Source of the DNA: Epiperipatus broadwayi | Lineage: Eukaryota > Onychophora > Udeonychophora > Euonychophora > Peripatidae | Assembly: GCA_028023455.1 (NCBI GenBank) | Contig: JAQFVV010000013.1 | Span: 8,464,411-8,528,410, forward strand | DNA length: 64,000 nt | Direction of reading: 5' to 3' | Part shown: positions 35,516-47,700 of the stretch, piece by piece | Position numbering within the stretch: position 1 is the first letter of the stretch | Layout of the letters: every line of letters begins with the position of its first letter | Position numbers and translations under genes: made by a program | The notes under the pieces: generated by a model | The model's database searches: none | Told to the model about the DNA's origin: nothing | What the model saw: the letters and a program-made list of their open reading frames with translations, nothing else

Positions 35516-37647
35516 TCATCATTACATATATAATTTTTTCATATATTTTTAAATGAATTTGATATATTATTTTGAGAAATCAATTTTTAATATATATGAT
35601 TAAATAGAGAAAAAAGTAATTTTCTTTGTTTTAGTATAGGAGTAGTATAATTTACACTAACTGATATTAATTTATTGGAATATTTAAGATACTCTATTAA
35701 ATGTAGTTTTTCCTGCAGTTTAAATTAACAATCTATCTAACTATTACTATTGTTGCTCTTTATAGTTTTGATTCTCCAACAGATTTCTTTAGTTTCATAT
35801 GCTTTTTAGAAAATTAGTAAAATTTTACTAATTAAAAGATGAATGAAATGCTCAAGAAGACTACTGGACTGTTAAAACTGTGAGAAGCAACAATAGTAAT
35901 AATAAAAAACATTATTAATTTTAAAAATGCAAGAAAAAATATAGAAATTTATATCATTGTTAAATAATTATAAAAAAATCTCATGGCAATAAATAGTATA
36001 CGAGAGTATACACTCATAAATAATAATTAATATTAATGAAATAATTAATTCATTATATTTTATTTTAGGATTGTAAATAATTTTGAATTATTTTAATTAT
36101 TAAAATAGTGCAATCATGGATAAAATCTTTAGGTGATTACAAAACTAAAATTATTTATAATTACAAAGAACTTTTTGTTAACAAGATTACATTAGCAAAT
36201 AATGTTATTCTATGTAATTACATAATAATAATAATAAAAGGGTTTCAAATAAAAAATTCTACTATAATGAAAAGATTTTCTCTAGGGGAAATTTTTTTTC
36301 TTAAAAGTTAATTTAAAAATAACTCATTAATGCACATAACACAGGTTCAAATATAGATGAGGAATTATCTAAAAGGTAATATTTTATTAATTTTAATTTT
36401 CTTTTTTAAATAATTGTCATTATATAAGTGCAGACTTTTTCAGTGACCCATAATGTAATTTATTTAAATTCCTCATATTTGTATCTGAAGATAATACATT
36501 TTATTTTTTTATACATATATTTTGTGTACTCTATCAGATATCCCTCCTCCCGTACTTTTTAAAAAAAATATATATGAATGTTTATCGTTGTAGTTATTTT
36601 ACTTATTATTATTTAACAATAAAAACAGTGTTTTATCCACTAGATCACCTTTGCAATTGCTTAAGGATACTGATTTTGAAAGAGTACCAAATGGCACAAA
36701 TAAAAAATTAATGTAAATTATAACTATTAGTTTTCAAACTATAATTTATTAAAATAAAAATGTTCAAAAATTATGTTTATAACATTTGATAAAGTCCAAC
36801 ATATTCTTGTATAAAACATATACAGTGTATTGTTTTCAGATGCAGTCAAATGTATGAACGATTGTATTAATTATTGAATTTTACATTACTAGCTTAATTA
36901 TTTTTTAAATTGCACAACTTCTCTTGTCTGCATTTAAAAATTTATCACATTAAAAAACTAGATATATTTGAAATTTTCTGCTATGCAAATGAATTTTAAA
37001 TGAACGATTGCCTATGAATGGTAATATCCTAAAGATTATAAATCAAATGATACCAATCAAGATTACATCTTCTACCTGCAAAATTTAAATTTATTGAGTG
37101 TTTATAATTTAAATATTTACTACTATGGTTATGAAACTATTTGGGGTTGATTTTTTTCTTTCCAGGGCCACCTGATTGAGGCTTGTCTCTTTCTTAGCAT
37201 TGGTAGAATGATTAATGTTCATTTTTTTAGGATTTATAAACCAACTATTTAGTTAGAGATATAACATTAATAAGTATCATTTAATATAGGGTAATATATT
37301 GTTATATAAATTTAGTACATTAATGTCTACTTTTTACTGTTTACCTATTCACAAAAATTATTTTTCTCATGTCAGCCCATTATCTTCTTAATAACTACAT
37401 CTCAATTTTTTTATGTAACAAAATATAAGGGAAACTATTTTCAACCTTATAATGAGCCTAAACAATATTAGATGTAAACAAATCAATTACCTTTTTCATT
37501 CTATATATTTATTAATCTTACTATTTATAAATTTAGCTTTTTAAACTGTTTTCTGCAGAATGAAAGTTTTCCAGAAAAATATATATTACTGTTCTTTTTT
37601 GCTGTTTTAATTTAAATTTAAAGATATATATATATATAGTATACATA

Positions 37648-37737
37648 TTTTGAGAGGGACTATATATATAATCCATTAAATAATTAACATAATTTGAGAG
37701 GGAACTATATATATACTCCATTAAATAGTTTAACATA
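37648..37737. repeat. Two-copy tandem repeat of about 45 bp
   Basis: TTTGAGAGGGACTATATATA with CCATTAAATAATTAACATAA occurs twice in a row with few differences. It follows a (TA)n tract. Confidence 0.7.
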
Positions 37738-38553
37738 ATTCTAATGTAAATAAAAATGCTTTGTGTGTGTCATACATATATATATGTTTTATATGCATTT
37801 AATTTCTGAAAGAAGCCTATTAATATTTATGATCTAGAGTTTTAAATATTTTGATACAAAAATAAATTGTGTTGGAAGAAATGGTGAGAAGGGCAAGTAA
37901 TGGCAAACTATAATAATCAAGTACAATAGTTTAGATATAAAATCTTATTGCCTAGTTACTAACACCAGGCACAGAACTTATAAGCCTATACATGAATATA
38001 TATATATAAAGATAAAATACTACACTGAAAGAATCAAATTAATTCATGGTGTTCTGAATTGCCCTTTAAATCTAGCTATCATAATCTGGTAAGAGGAGAC
38101 AGATATTTAGATCTGTAACTTATCTGAGGAGTGAAGAATTTTTCCATTAAAAAAATATTTACTGAAAGTAATCAGTTATTTTACTGGTTCAATAGCTTAT
38201 GAGATTATAGAGCATATTTCATTACTATAAATTAATTTGACTATTATATATTACATACATATATGATTCATATCAAAAGCATGTTAATTTTAAATATTTT
38301 ACTTTAGCTTTATTTAATTTGCATACATATAGATATTTTTTTATGTAAAAGAAATAAATTTAAAAAAATAGAATTTTTAAAAACAAAACATCATAATTAA
38401 TCTTGTTAATTGTTGCTATATTTTGTCGTTATCTTCACAAAGATAAAATTAATATATCAGCTATCAGCAGTTTACATTATTAAAAGAATCATCATTAATA
38501 AATCTCCATGAGTAGATTTTTTTTGCATCTTTAATTCTCGAGAAATTTCAACT

Positions 38554-38559
38554 TTATTT
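38554..38559 (-). terminator. ATG3: Candidate polyadenylation signal of ATG3
   Basis: The minus strand reads AATAAA about 95 bases after the ATG3 stop codon. The position is reasonable, but the hexamer is frequent in this sequence. Confidence 0.35.
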
Positions 38560-38653
38560 AAATTATTTACAATTTTTTTCTCCAGTAATACCACCCCCAC
38601 CCCCCTTTTATTTGGAAAATTTTTTTGCAGAATTAACATTTCATTGATAAACT

Positions 38654-38741
38654 TTACTTGGTAAATTCAAAGTTCCGAGTATAATCATATTCTATAGTAG
38701 GAATGACAGCTTGAACAAACTTGAGAAAAATAACCAGATAT
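38654..38741 (-). CDS. ATG3: ATG3 last exon
   Basis: The acceptor is TCTCAAG on the minus strand. One base completes a Leu codon, then 28 codons and TAA follow. The product reads [20 protein letters not shown] and ends TRNFEFTK. This is the conserved C-terminal strand and helix of ATG3. Confidence 0.95.
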
Positions 38742-41700
38742 CTTGAGAAAAGAATTAAGAAAATAAAACAACTTTTACCATTAATTTACAACTAAATATA
38801 TATTTTAATAAATAATAATATTATGCAACAATAAAATTAAATTTATGAAAATTTAGCATTTTGTATAAAATGTCAGTGAGCATGAGTGATTTTCACATAA
38901 AGAAATTACTAGAATTTTTGATTTCTCCTGTGTATGATTGCTTATTTTAGCATTAATGTATCAGGTGGATCTCATTTCCATAATATAGGAAGTATGGATG
39001 GCTCAGTAACTGTTATTAAGCTATAAATAGAAAAATCTCAAAGTTATTAGGATTTATATAACATACAAGTTTATATGTACAGTATTTGAAATCATAACAA
39101 AAAAAAAACTAAATATAGATTTTAAAAAAATAACTTGGCAGCAAACAACTAATAAACATATTTCTGAATTTAAATTTTGCAAAAACTTTGTTTCTATATG
39201 GATATGCAGATGTTTCAAACCTCTGATTCATCTGACGAACAGAGGTTTCCCATGAAATAATAGTGAGAGAGATTAGTTTAGAAAATTTTATATAGAAGTA
39301 AGATGTTTTATAAGCTTAGTGGAGTGCACTGTAAATTCAAAAAACTGGCTTGGTTATGGGTATTTAAGTTTATATATATGTAATGTTAATCAATTACAAT
39401 GCTAAATCTTGAACTTTTATATATCATAATGATCCACTTGATATAATTTAATTGATTCAGGTGCCATTTGACAATACTTCCAGGAAATATCCAGGCACAT
39501 ATACTTTACTTATTTATACTATTAGGATTAGGAGATATTTTCTTTTAAGATACAGTGATGATGATCACTATTTGTTATTATCAGATCAAGTAGAATAGGG
39601 TTTGGCAAACTTTTTTAACACGCGCCATTTTGTTTAAATATCCCCCCCCCATAAAAGAGGTAGAAAAATATGAATTTCTAAATGGCTGCAGATATATTTG
39701 TATATTTATTTTAGTAACAGAACATAATAAATCTGCATACATCTTCATGAAAATAAAAATTCTTTTAAAAATAAATTAAAAAAACGAAAAATTACGTTGA
39801 CAGTTTGATTTATTCACAAATTTCATCATATATAATAATTACTATTCTATAATAAGGCTGAATTCAAAAAACAATGTTGTAAAGTGCATTTTTCCTCTTC
39901 TAAAGTTAGGAAAATATTTTTTTTACAAATTTTAAGAGGAAATAAAAAATGTGTTTATGTTTATTATGATAAAAAGAGCGGCAAGATTGGGATAAAAGAA
40001 TCACATGGTTTGTGAGCCACCGTTTGTTAACCCCTGATGTAGAACATGAGCTACTCCCAATGACATGGAATTAATATACAGAGCAAACAATTTATATATA
40101 AAGATGTTAAACACACATGCAAAACAATTTTTTACTCTAAACATTCTTTCATTACTGATTATATAATAATTCATTAAATACTATTAGTATCTGAAATATT
40201 CTTAATAATGTAACTGCCTTTATGGGTATAATTTACTACAATAAATTTAATTGAATAGTAATGATTTATTTAATAGGCATTTCTCAACTATCTCTTATCT
40301 TATAATTCAACTGCATTGCTCTGGAAAACAAATATGAACAATCATATTTCTGTAAAATGTACAATGTTTATTTTGATTAATTTTAAATCACTAATATTTT
40401 AATCACAAATTATAATAACAATTATATGCTTGAGTACACTTGTTGTTAAGTAGAATCTCAAGTCTTTAATAGACCATGGAAATAATCCTACACATCACCG
40501 ATCTTTACAAATATAATGTTTATTAACCATCTTTAGCATCGCAACCAAGTCATACACATATATCTAATATGAAATTTGACTTCCAAATTCCCTTTCAATA
40601 CAACTCTTGGTACATTTATATTCATTGTAACAATAATTCTAGGGAGTAGCCACTTTAGACCCATTTTTTTAAAAATAACTCAAATTTAATTAACTGAGAT
40701 GGTCCTTTTGAATCCAATCTTAAATTTAAGAAAGGAAACTATGAATATATATAAGTATATTTTAACCATCAAACAAGCGATTTAAACAACTGCATTTATA
40801 AGTTCTAAAGCATATAAAATCTAATTCAAAGTAATGAATGCGAGGGTTAATTCATGTATAAGATGAACTCTATCCAATTTAAAATAACTTAGTTTCTTTT
40901 ACTAGCACTCATTATTTCTAACATTTGAACATTCCACATTAAATATTTTAATATGTGTGCAATAATATTTTAAATGATTATTGTATCATTGGTTGCTTTA
41001 TCTAATTTTACATATTTGCAGACAATTTCAACATGAGAAGAAAACCTTTTTTTTTTTTGTTTTAAAAGAAAAGAAAATTTTAATTAATATATAAATAAAA
41101 CAAAAGAACAAAGCAAATTTTGTATTCCAGTTGATTTAAATAGTTAAAAAAGATAAAGATTATCTATATTAAGCAGCAAATACTGACACTTAATAATCTC
41201 TTTTTTCCCATCAATTAAATAGTTTTTACTATACACATATAAATAGTTTATAAATAATGAATGTTGTCAACTATAATTAATAATTTTTACCTTGTTTTCA
41301 AGTATCCAAACTTTAAATTAAACCATTCTTAATATTTTAATTTCCTTATTTTTAATCTATTTTCTCACTTAATGATGTTGTTTTTGTAGTAAACAACTCA
41401 TTCAAACATTAATTAAAACATAAATTCTTTTAAGTACTCTAATTTTTAATCTGTGATAAGAAAAACTAATTATATTACTTTAATTTATTATTTAGTTTCT
41501 CGTATAAAACCTACTATATTTATACTTATTTTAAAATATAACTTTTAATAATCCTTTACAAAATTTCACCTCTACTTATTATTATTACTTTTAATAATTT
41601 ACTCTAAGATATTTTTATTTTATCATATCCGCACAACAACTAAAAAGTAGCTCACTTCCATGTGAAAAATCACATGGCTGTCCATATATTCACTTCAATG

Positions 41701-44700
41701 TACATAAAGTGTATTAGATAAACTTTCCAACATTAAAGTGTACAAAATAGCAGATGTTAGATAAAAAATAGCTTATTATCTAAAAATAAAAAGTTACAAT
41801 AGTATGGCAGCATAATACTAAGTGAAGATATAAATAAACATGTAATTAACACAAAAACGATGTTTACATCAAAATTAAATTGCAATTAAATGTAAATTAG
41901 CAATAATAAAAATTCTTGAAATTATCTAATAGTAGTTCTATGATAATCTTTAGGAAAAAATTATCATAGAATATTGCACAAGTTCTTTATGATTCAAAAC
42001 CAATCTCAAAGAAAACAATGCTTGTAGTAATAGTAAATAATTTTCCAAAAAGCATAAAGAATCACATATTATTTTAAAATATAAATTATTAGAAAAAGTC
42101 TAAATATTTTTATTAATTCAACAACAGTCAATCCACAGAAGTGATTGACCTACAATAAAACAAAACCTTTAACAGAACAAGTAAATAAAAATATTTCTCT
42201 CCATTTACTTAGCTTAGGAATGAGTTACTTGCATGATAAATCAAGAACAGATTTTGAATAATTTATTACCTTCCAAATCACATACTAAAATTTTTTTTAT
42301 CCTAAATTACAATGTTTTTCTACTCAAATAGATTTTTCTACGATAGTAATATTTATAGTTAACTGCTCATACGTTCTACATTAAAGGATACAAATGAACT
42401 CCAAGATCTCCTCCACCTTCTGCAACTGTTTGAATTATTTTCTTCATAACTTCAGCATGCCTAATAAATATTAAAAAATTAATTAAAAAAACAACCAATA
42501 AACAAACAATGCATTCTAATACATAAATATTAAATTCACCTGCATGGATGAACTGAAGCCATTAGTGGACCAGAAAGATGAGGGTGAGTCTCCAAAGTAA
42601 CTGTTTTTTTAATATGATCTTGACTAAAATCTTCATACATCTGTTTTTCAGTTAAAGGCTTTCGATTCTAGAAAATATGTAGATAAATTTTTGGTAGTTT
42701 AAAATTTCAAGATAAAAAAAAAAAAAACAGGATAAAGTTAAACATAATTATATAAGATTACTGATCTTAACCTTTTTGCAGAATATATTTTATCTAGTGG
42801 ACTATTACATGCAATTAAAACAATGCATGAAATTCTGATATTTTATTAAAAACTATAGGTAATAGAGAAATAATATCACTAAAGGATGGAAAATATCAGT
42901 AACACTTTATTAGCTTATATTAATTAGAGAGTAGTGGCAATCTCCATAAGACATTGTACAGCAATGAGTAAAAGTAAAAAATATTAAATAAGCAAATTGC
43001 AAAAAATTTAAAAATACACATTATTATTAGTTGCTATCAAGATGACACGACAATTAGCAATCATATGAATGGCAGCTCTCCACGATGGCCTAGCAAATAG
43101 TTTTCAAACTTCTCAATGATATTTCCATTATTCTGATGACAGTCCAAATATCTCATTACTGGCTCTTTTTTTGCATCTTCAAGTTTTCAAAATATTATAC
43201 AATTTTTTAATTAATTAGATTTGCTCATAATGAAAGTAAGTATCCAATTTAGCTGCAAGAATTTATCTCAAAATCAGACTATAATAAATTGATTGCTGCA
43301 TCTTCTGTTGATGAATGATATAAGGAGGCAAAAACTATCTATGATTTCATCAATTTTAAAATTAGTTGCCATTATTATTATCATAATCTTTGTTTTCTTT
43401 TCAGATTTTGTCATACACATATAAATATATCATTATCAACAACTTACAAATGAATAAAGTCATTCTAAATCAAAATCAATAAGACATTTTTTTTTTAAAA
43501 AAAGGTTAAAGTTGAATTGCAATGACTATATAAACCACGAAGCACAAATATGTCCATTAGTATCACATGCAAGTCTTCTGAAAAAATTTCAACACATTTG
43601 CCTAATTATAGTGCTCCCTACATTCTACCCTCTGAATGAAATAATGCATCATTTCAGTAATAAATTTAATATCATTACATCCAGCTAATCGAACATATCG
43701 ACTAATTTTATACTCTTGAAATTGTATTTTCAGAATCTTGTGGAACAACCTTAAATGAATTTTTCCAGTGTCTTTATATTATATCACAAAAAAATATCGA
43801 AGTCTCATTTCCATTCAATAAATCTGTTTCCTAATTTGGTCAAATTCTCCAACTCATTAACAGGTAAAAATGACAAAACTTTCACTTTGTCAAAATGAGA
43901 TCTTTCCTATTGGATAATGAAGAACTAAAGCAATAGACCTAATCTGTCCAGTTTAAAGAATAATTATCTGTTATCAGTAATATGCCCCCAAATATAGGCA
44001 CTATATACTCTGGATGACAGCACTGTGATGGAATTTTTAGAAAATATCAAATATTTTTTCCAGTGCTCCTTTGATCTAGTTTGTAAATTATGTGATTCTT
44101 ACAAAGAAATCATAATACATGAAATTATGAATAATTGCATGCACTTATTTCAACAGCAGACTAACATTCCTGAACACTGTTTAAGTTCAGATTACAATAT
44201 CTAGCTTCTTAATAAATAAAACGGTTGTATTCTCATCCTTGGTGTTCGCCTAGAGATGGCATTGATGCTAATCAAAAACATATTCATATAACGATTCCGG
44301 GGGCCAGACCTAAATGATCGATTTGATCTAAAACGATCCAATTTCTTAGATTTGTAATAAAATATTCTATTAACTAATATTATATGATGTTAGTTTTTTT
44401 CATTTTTGTAAATGTTTATTAATCTTATCTTGTTTTTGAGTTTGTGTGTGTGTGTCTTTTTAAAGTTACGATGTTTTTCTAACTTTTTTTTTTTTTGACT
44501 TTCCGTGTGTCTTTTTAAAGTTACAGTTTTTTTTTTTTTTTGCAAGAGTAAATCAATACTTTTATTCAAAAGCAAGACGTAATAAGTAAATGTTTATTAA
44601 TCTTATCTTGTTTTTGAATTTGTGTGTGTGTCTTTAAAGTTACAGGGCTTTTTCTAATTTTTTTTTGGGACTTTATGTGTGTCTTTTTTAAGTTACGGTA

Positions 44701-47700
44701 CTTTTTTTTGCAAGAGTAAATCAATCGTTTGATTCAAAAGCAAGACGTAATAAGTCAATGTTTATTAATCTTAGATTGTTTTTGAGTTTGTGTGTGTGTC
44801 TTTAAAGTTACGGGGCTTTTTCTCATTTTTTTTTGGGACTTTATATGTGTCTTTTTTTAAAATTATGGTATTTTTGGTCAAGAGTAAAAATCAATTATTT
44901 TTATTAAAAAAGCAATATGTAATTCTAAATCTATCAAAAGTAACGTCATTTATATACTACAATTTAGAATTGATACCCGACTACTATTAGTAAGGACCGT
45001 CATTGAAAGACTCAATTGAAAAATGACACCTGATTAATTTCCGTTTTCTTTTTTTTGGGGGGGGACAGTAATGAATCAGAAAAGTGGGTTGTTTTTGTTA
45101 ACTCTGTCTATATAAAAAGGGTACCATTATTGAAATACTAAATTTAAAAATGATAGCCGACTAATTTGCATTTCTTTTGACTAATTAATCAGAAAGTGGG
45201 TTTCTTTTTTTTTTGGTAAATCTTGTATTTATATAAGAAAAAAAAAAAAATTGTAATTCAAATACTCCATTGAAAAAAAACAAACCCCGTTGAATTTGCT
45301 TTCTTTTTTTTTTTTTTTAAGACAGTAATTAAGCAGGAACTGGGTTGTTTTTGTTAGTGTGTAGATATAAAAACTAATCTTATTTTGAAATAATAAATGT
45401 AACAAAAAATAATAATAATACCAGACTAATTTTCTTTTTTGGACAAGTAATTCCTAATAATTAGACATATATATAGTAAAAGTAACTGGTCACGGACAAA
45501 TTCTCGCGAAAACGATTCTTTTCGCATGATCCTTTAAATTTTTTCCTTTTCCCATCCTTAAAAGAAATTTTTGAGGGCTACCCATTCGTAATGGAATCTT
45601 CAGGACATTTTTACTAAACTTACAACAGTAAAGTAAGTTACAACACATTAAAAAAAATAGACGTCTTATCAAATTTTAAAAACTACGACTGCTTCAAATA
45701 CACACACTCTCACACGAAACTACAGAGAAAATAGATATTCTACTATTACGAGAAAATGAACAAAATCAACTACTATGGCAGCCAATCAAGGCATTTCTTT
45801 CTCTTTGTTTTTAGCATAGAAAAAAAGCCATAACCGGTCAGCCGACGGGAACTCTTTTTGTGTTTCATCATAGAAAGAAATCTCATTTGTGTTGGCTTCT
45901 GTCGCCGCCACCGCCTCCGTCCAACATAACGTGAGGTCTCTTTTCTGCGTTTATAACATAGGAAATTTCCTCTTTTGTTGGGGAAGGCCGGTGAAACGGT
46001 ATATTTCTAGGAATTTACCTAGAAATAGTGACATCTTGAGGCAAACACCAAGGATGAGAAAACAACCAATAAAACTTATGGGCTGCCTTATAACTATTAT
46101 GATGCATATGATAATCAAGACATGCAATCATTTTTCGAAATAGAGATATCTTGCATCAGTGGAAGGATCTAAAGTATTTGCAAAAATTAAAAAAAAAAAA
46201 GTGTCCTTAGTTCTCAAGTAATATTAAAAATGGTTTTAAATCCACATAATTATTCATAATATTTGTTAACAAAGATAATTTTTTTATAATAAATTCAATG
46301 AAAAAACATTGAGAATATTTGTTGATGAGATAAATACTAGTTTATGAATTCTTGATTCCAAATCACGAGTGAATAGATTCATTAGTCTTTTCAACTTTCT
46401 GATGTAATCTATTTTTAATCAAAATACAAATAAAAAAAGATAAAAATAAACTTTCTTTTTAATATATATATGATAAAACGTGTATAATGTTAAACTGAAA
46501 ATAATATAAATTAATTATTCCTAATCAAATTTAAAGAAGCCAATTAATTAATTTATGAGTAACTTTAACTTACGAATTATAATGTCATGCTAAAAGAATT
46601 GGTTAATCAGATCTGTCTCACAGAATAAGCACTGCTAATCAGCTGCCCATGAGCCCAGATAATTCATGAAAGAAATGATATGTTTATTCAATGAAACAAT
46701 TGTACTGTGAAAGCTGATTGGTTGCATCTTTTAACATAATTTCATAAATAGTAAGTACAAATTAGATAAACTAATTGATGAGCTATTTAAATTTGATTAG
46801 GAATAGTTAATTTATATACATTGTATAAAGGCTTCAAAGACATAACAGATATCAGCTAAAATTTGAACCCAAACTAGGTGAATTTAGAATTTTTTCAGAT
46901 TCCAAATAAAGCTTAGAATTTCTTTTCCCATATACACAGAATAAAACATTCTCACCACTTATCAAGCCAAATTAAGGACATTTTCTCCCTCACTATGAGA
47001 AGCTGTAGAAGAAACCTTTGCTCCATAGAAAGCTATTGAAATGATATTTTACTATTCATATTTATACAATATTTAAAAATAACAATTTTAAGCTAAGACG
47101 TTAATAGAAAATAAATATTTTAAATGAAAATTCACATTATTTTGTTCTGCTTTTCTAACAGTCTTCAATAATAATAAAATTAAGTTTATTTTTTATAAAT
47201 TTGTTGGCTTGATTTTAAAAAAATATTGTTAAAATAATTTCTAAATATATAGATATAAATTGCAAATTTTCAACCATCTGTTAAACATTACTTATATTTT
47301 TTTCATTTAAAAAATTGTAAAAATAAAAAGATACTATATGTTTTTAATAGAAAAACTTATTTTTATATTTTGATTTGAAGACCAAAACTAATTGACCACA
47401 TTCAGAAACAATTATATATAAAAAAAGGAAAATGATAAATAAATAATTATAATTACTTAAATATATAAACTTAAAAACAAATTATTCTCTGTAATTTTCA
47501 AAATATTTACATTTTTGTAATAATTAATAATAAAGAATACTTTCAATGTTTAATACATCTATAATATTTATAGATTAAGACTTGCAATTGTTATAATAGA
47601 TAATTGAAATGTCCTCTAGCCTTAGCATAAATAATTTTTATAAGAAAAAAGAAGTCCATCTTCTCTTAGGCTAAAAAGAAAGTGAATATATAAATCATTC

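Noticed and set aside
42378-42392. ATG3 ending by read-through as HLYPLM and stop
   Set aside because: A GT donor at 42391-42390 joins in phase to 38741 and restores the conserved [16 protein letters not shown] end, so the read-through stop is intronic.
44409-45480. Possible CRISPR-like array
   Set aside because: Units are 125-175 bp long with no short-repeat/unique-spacer pattern, and the genome is eukaryotic.
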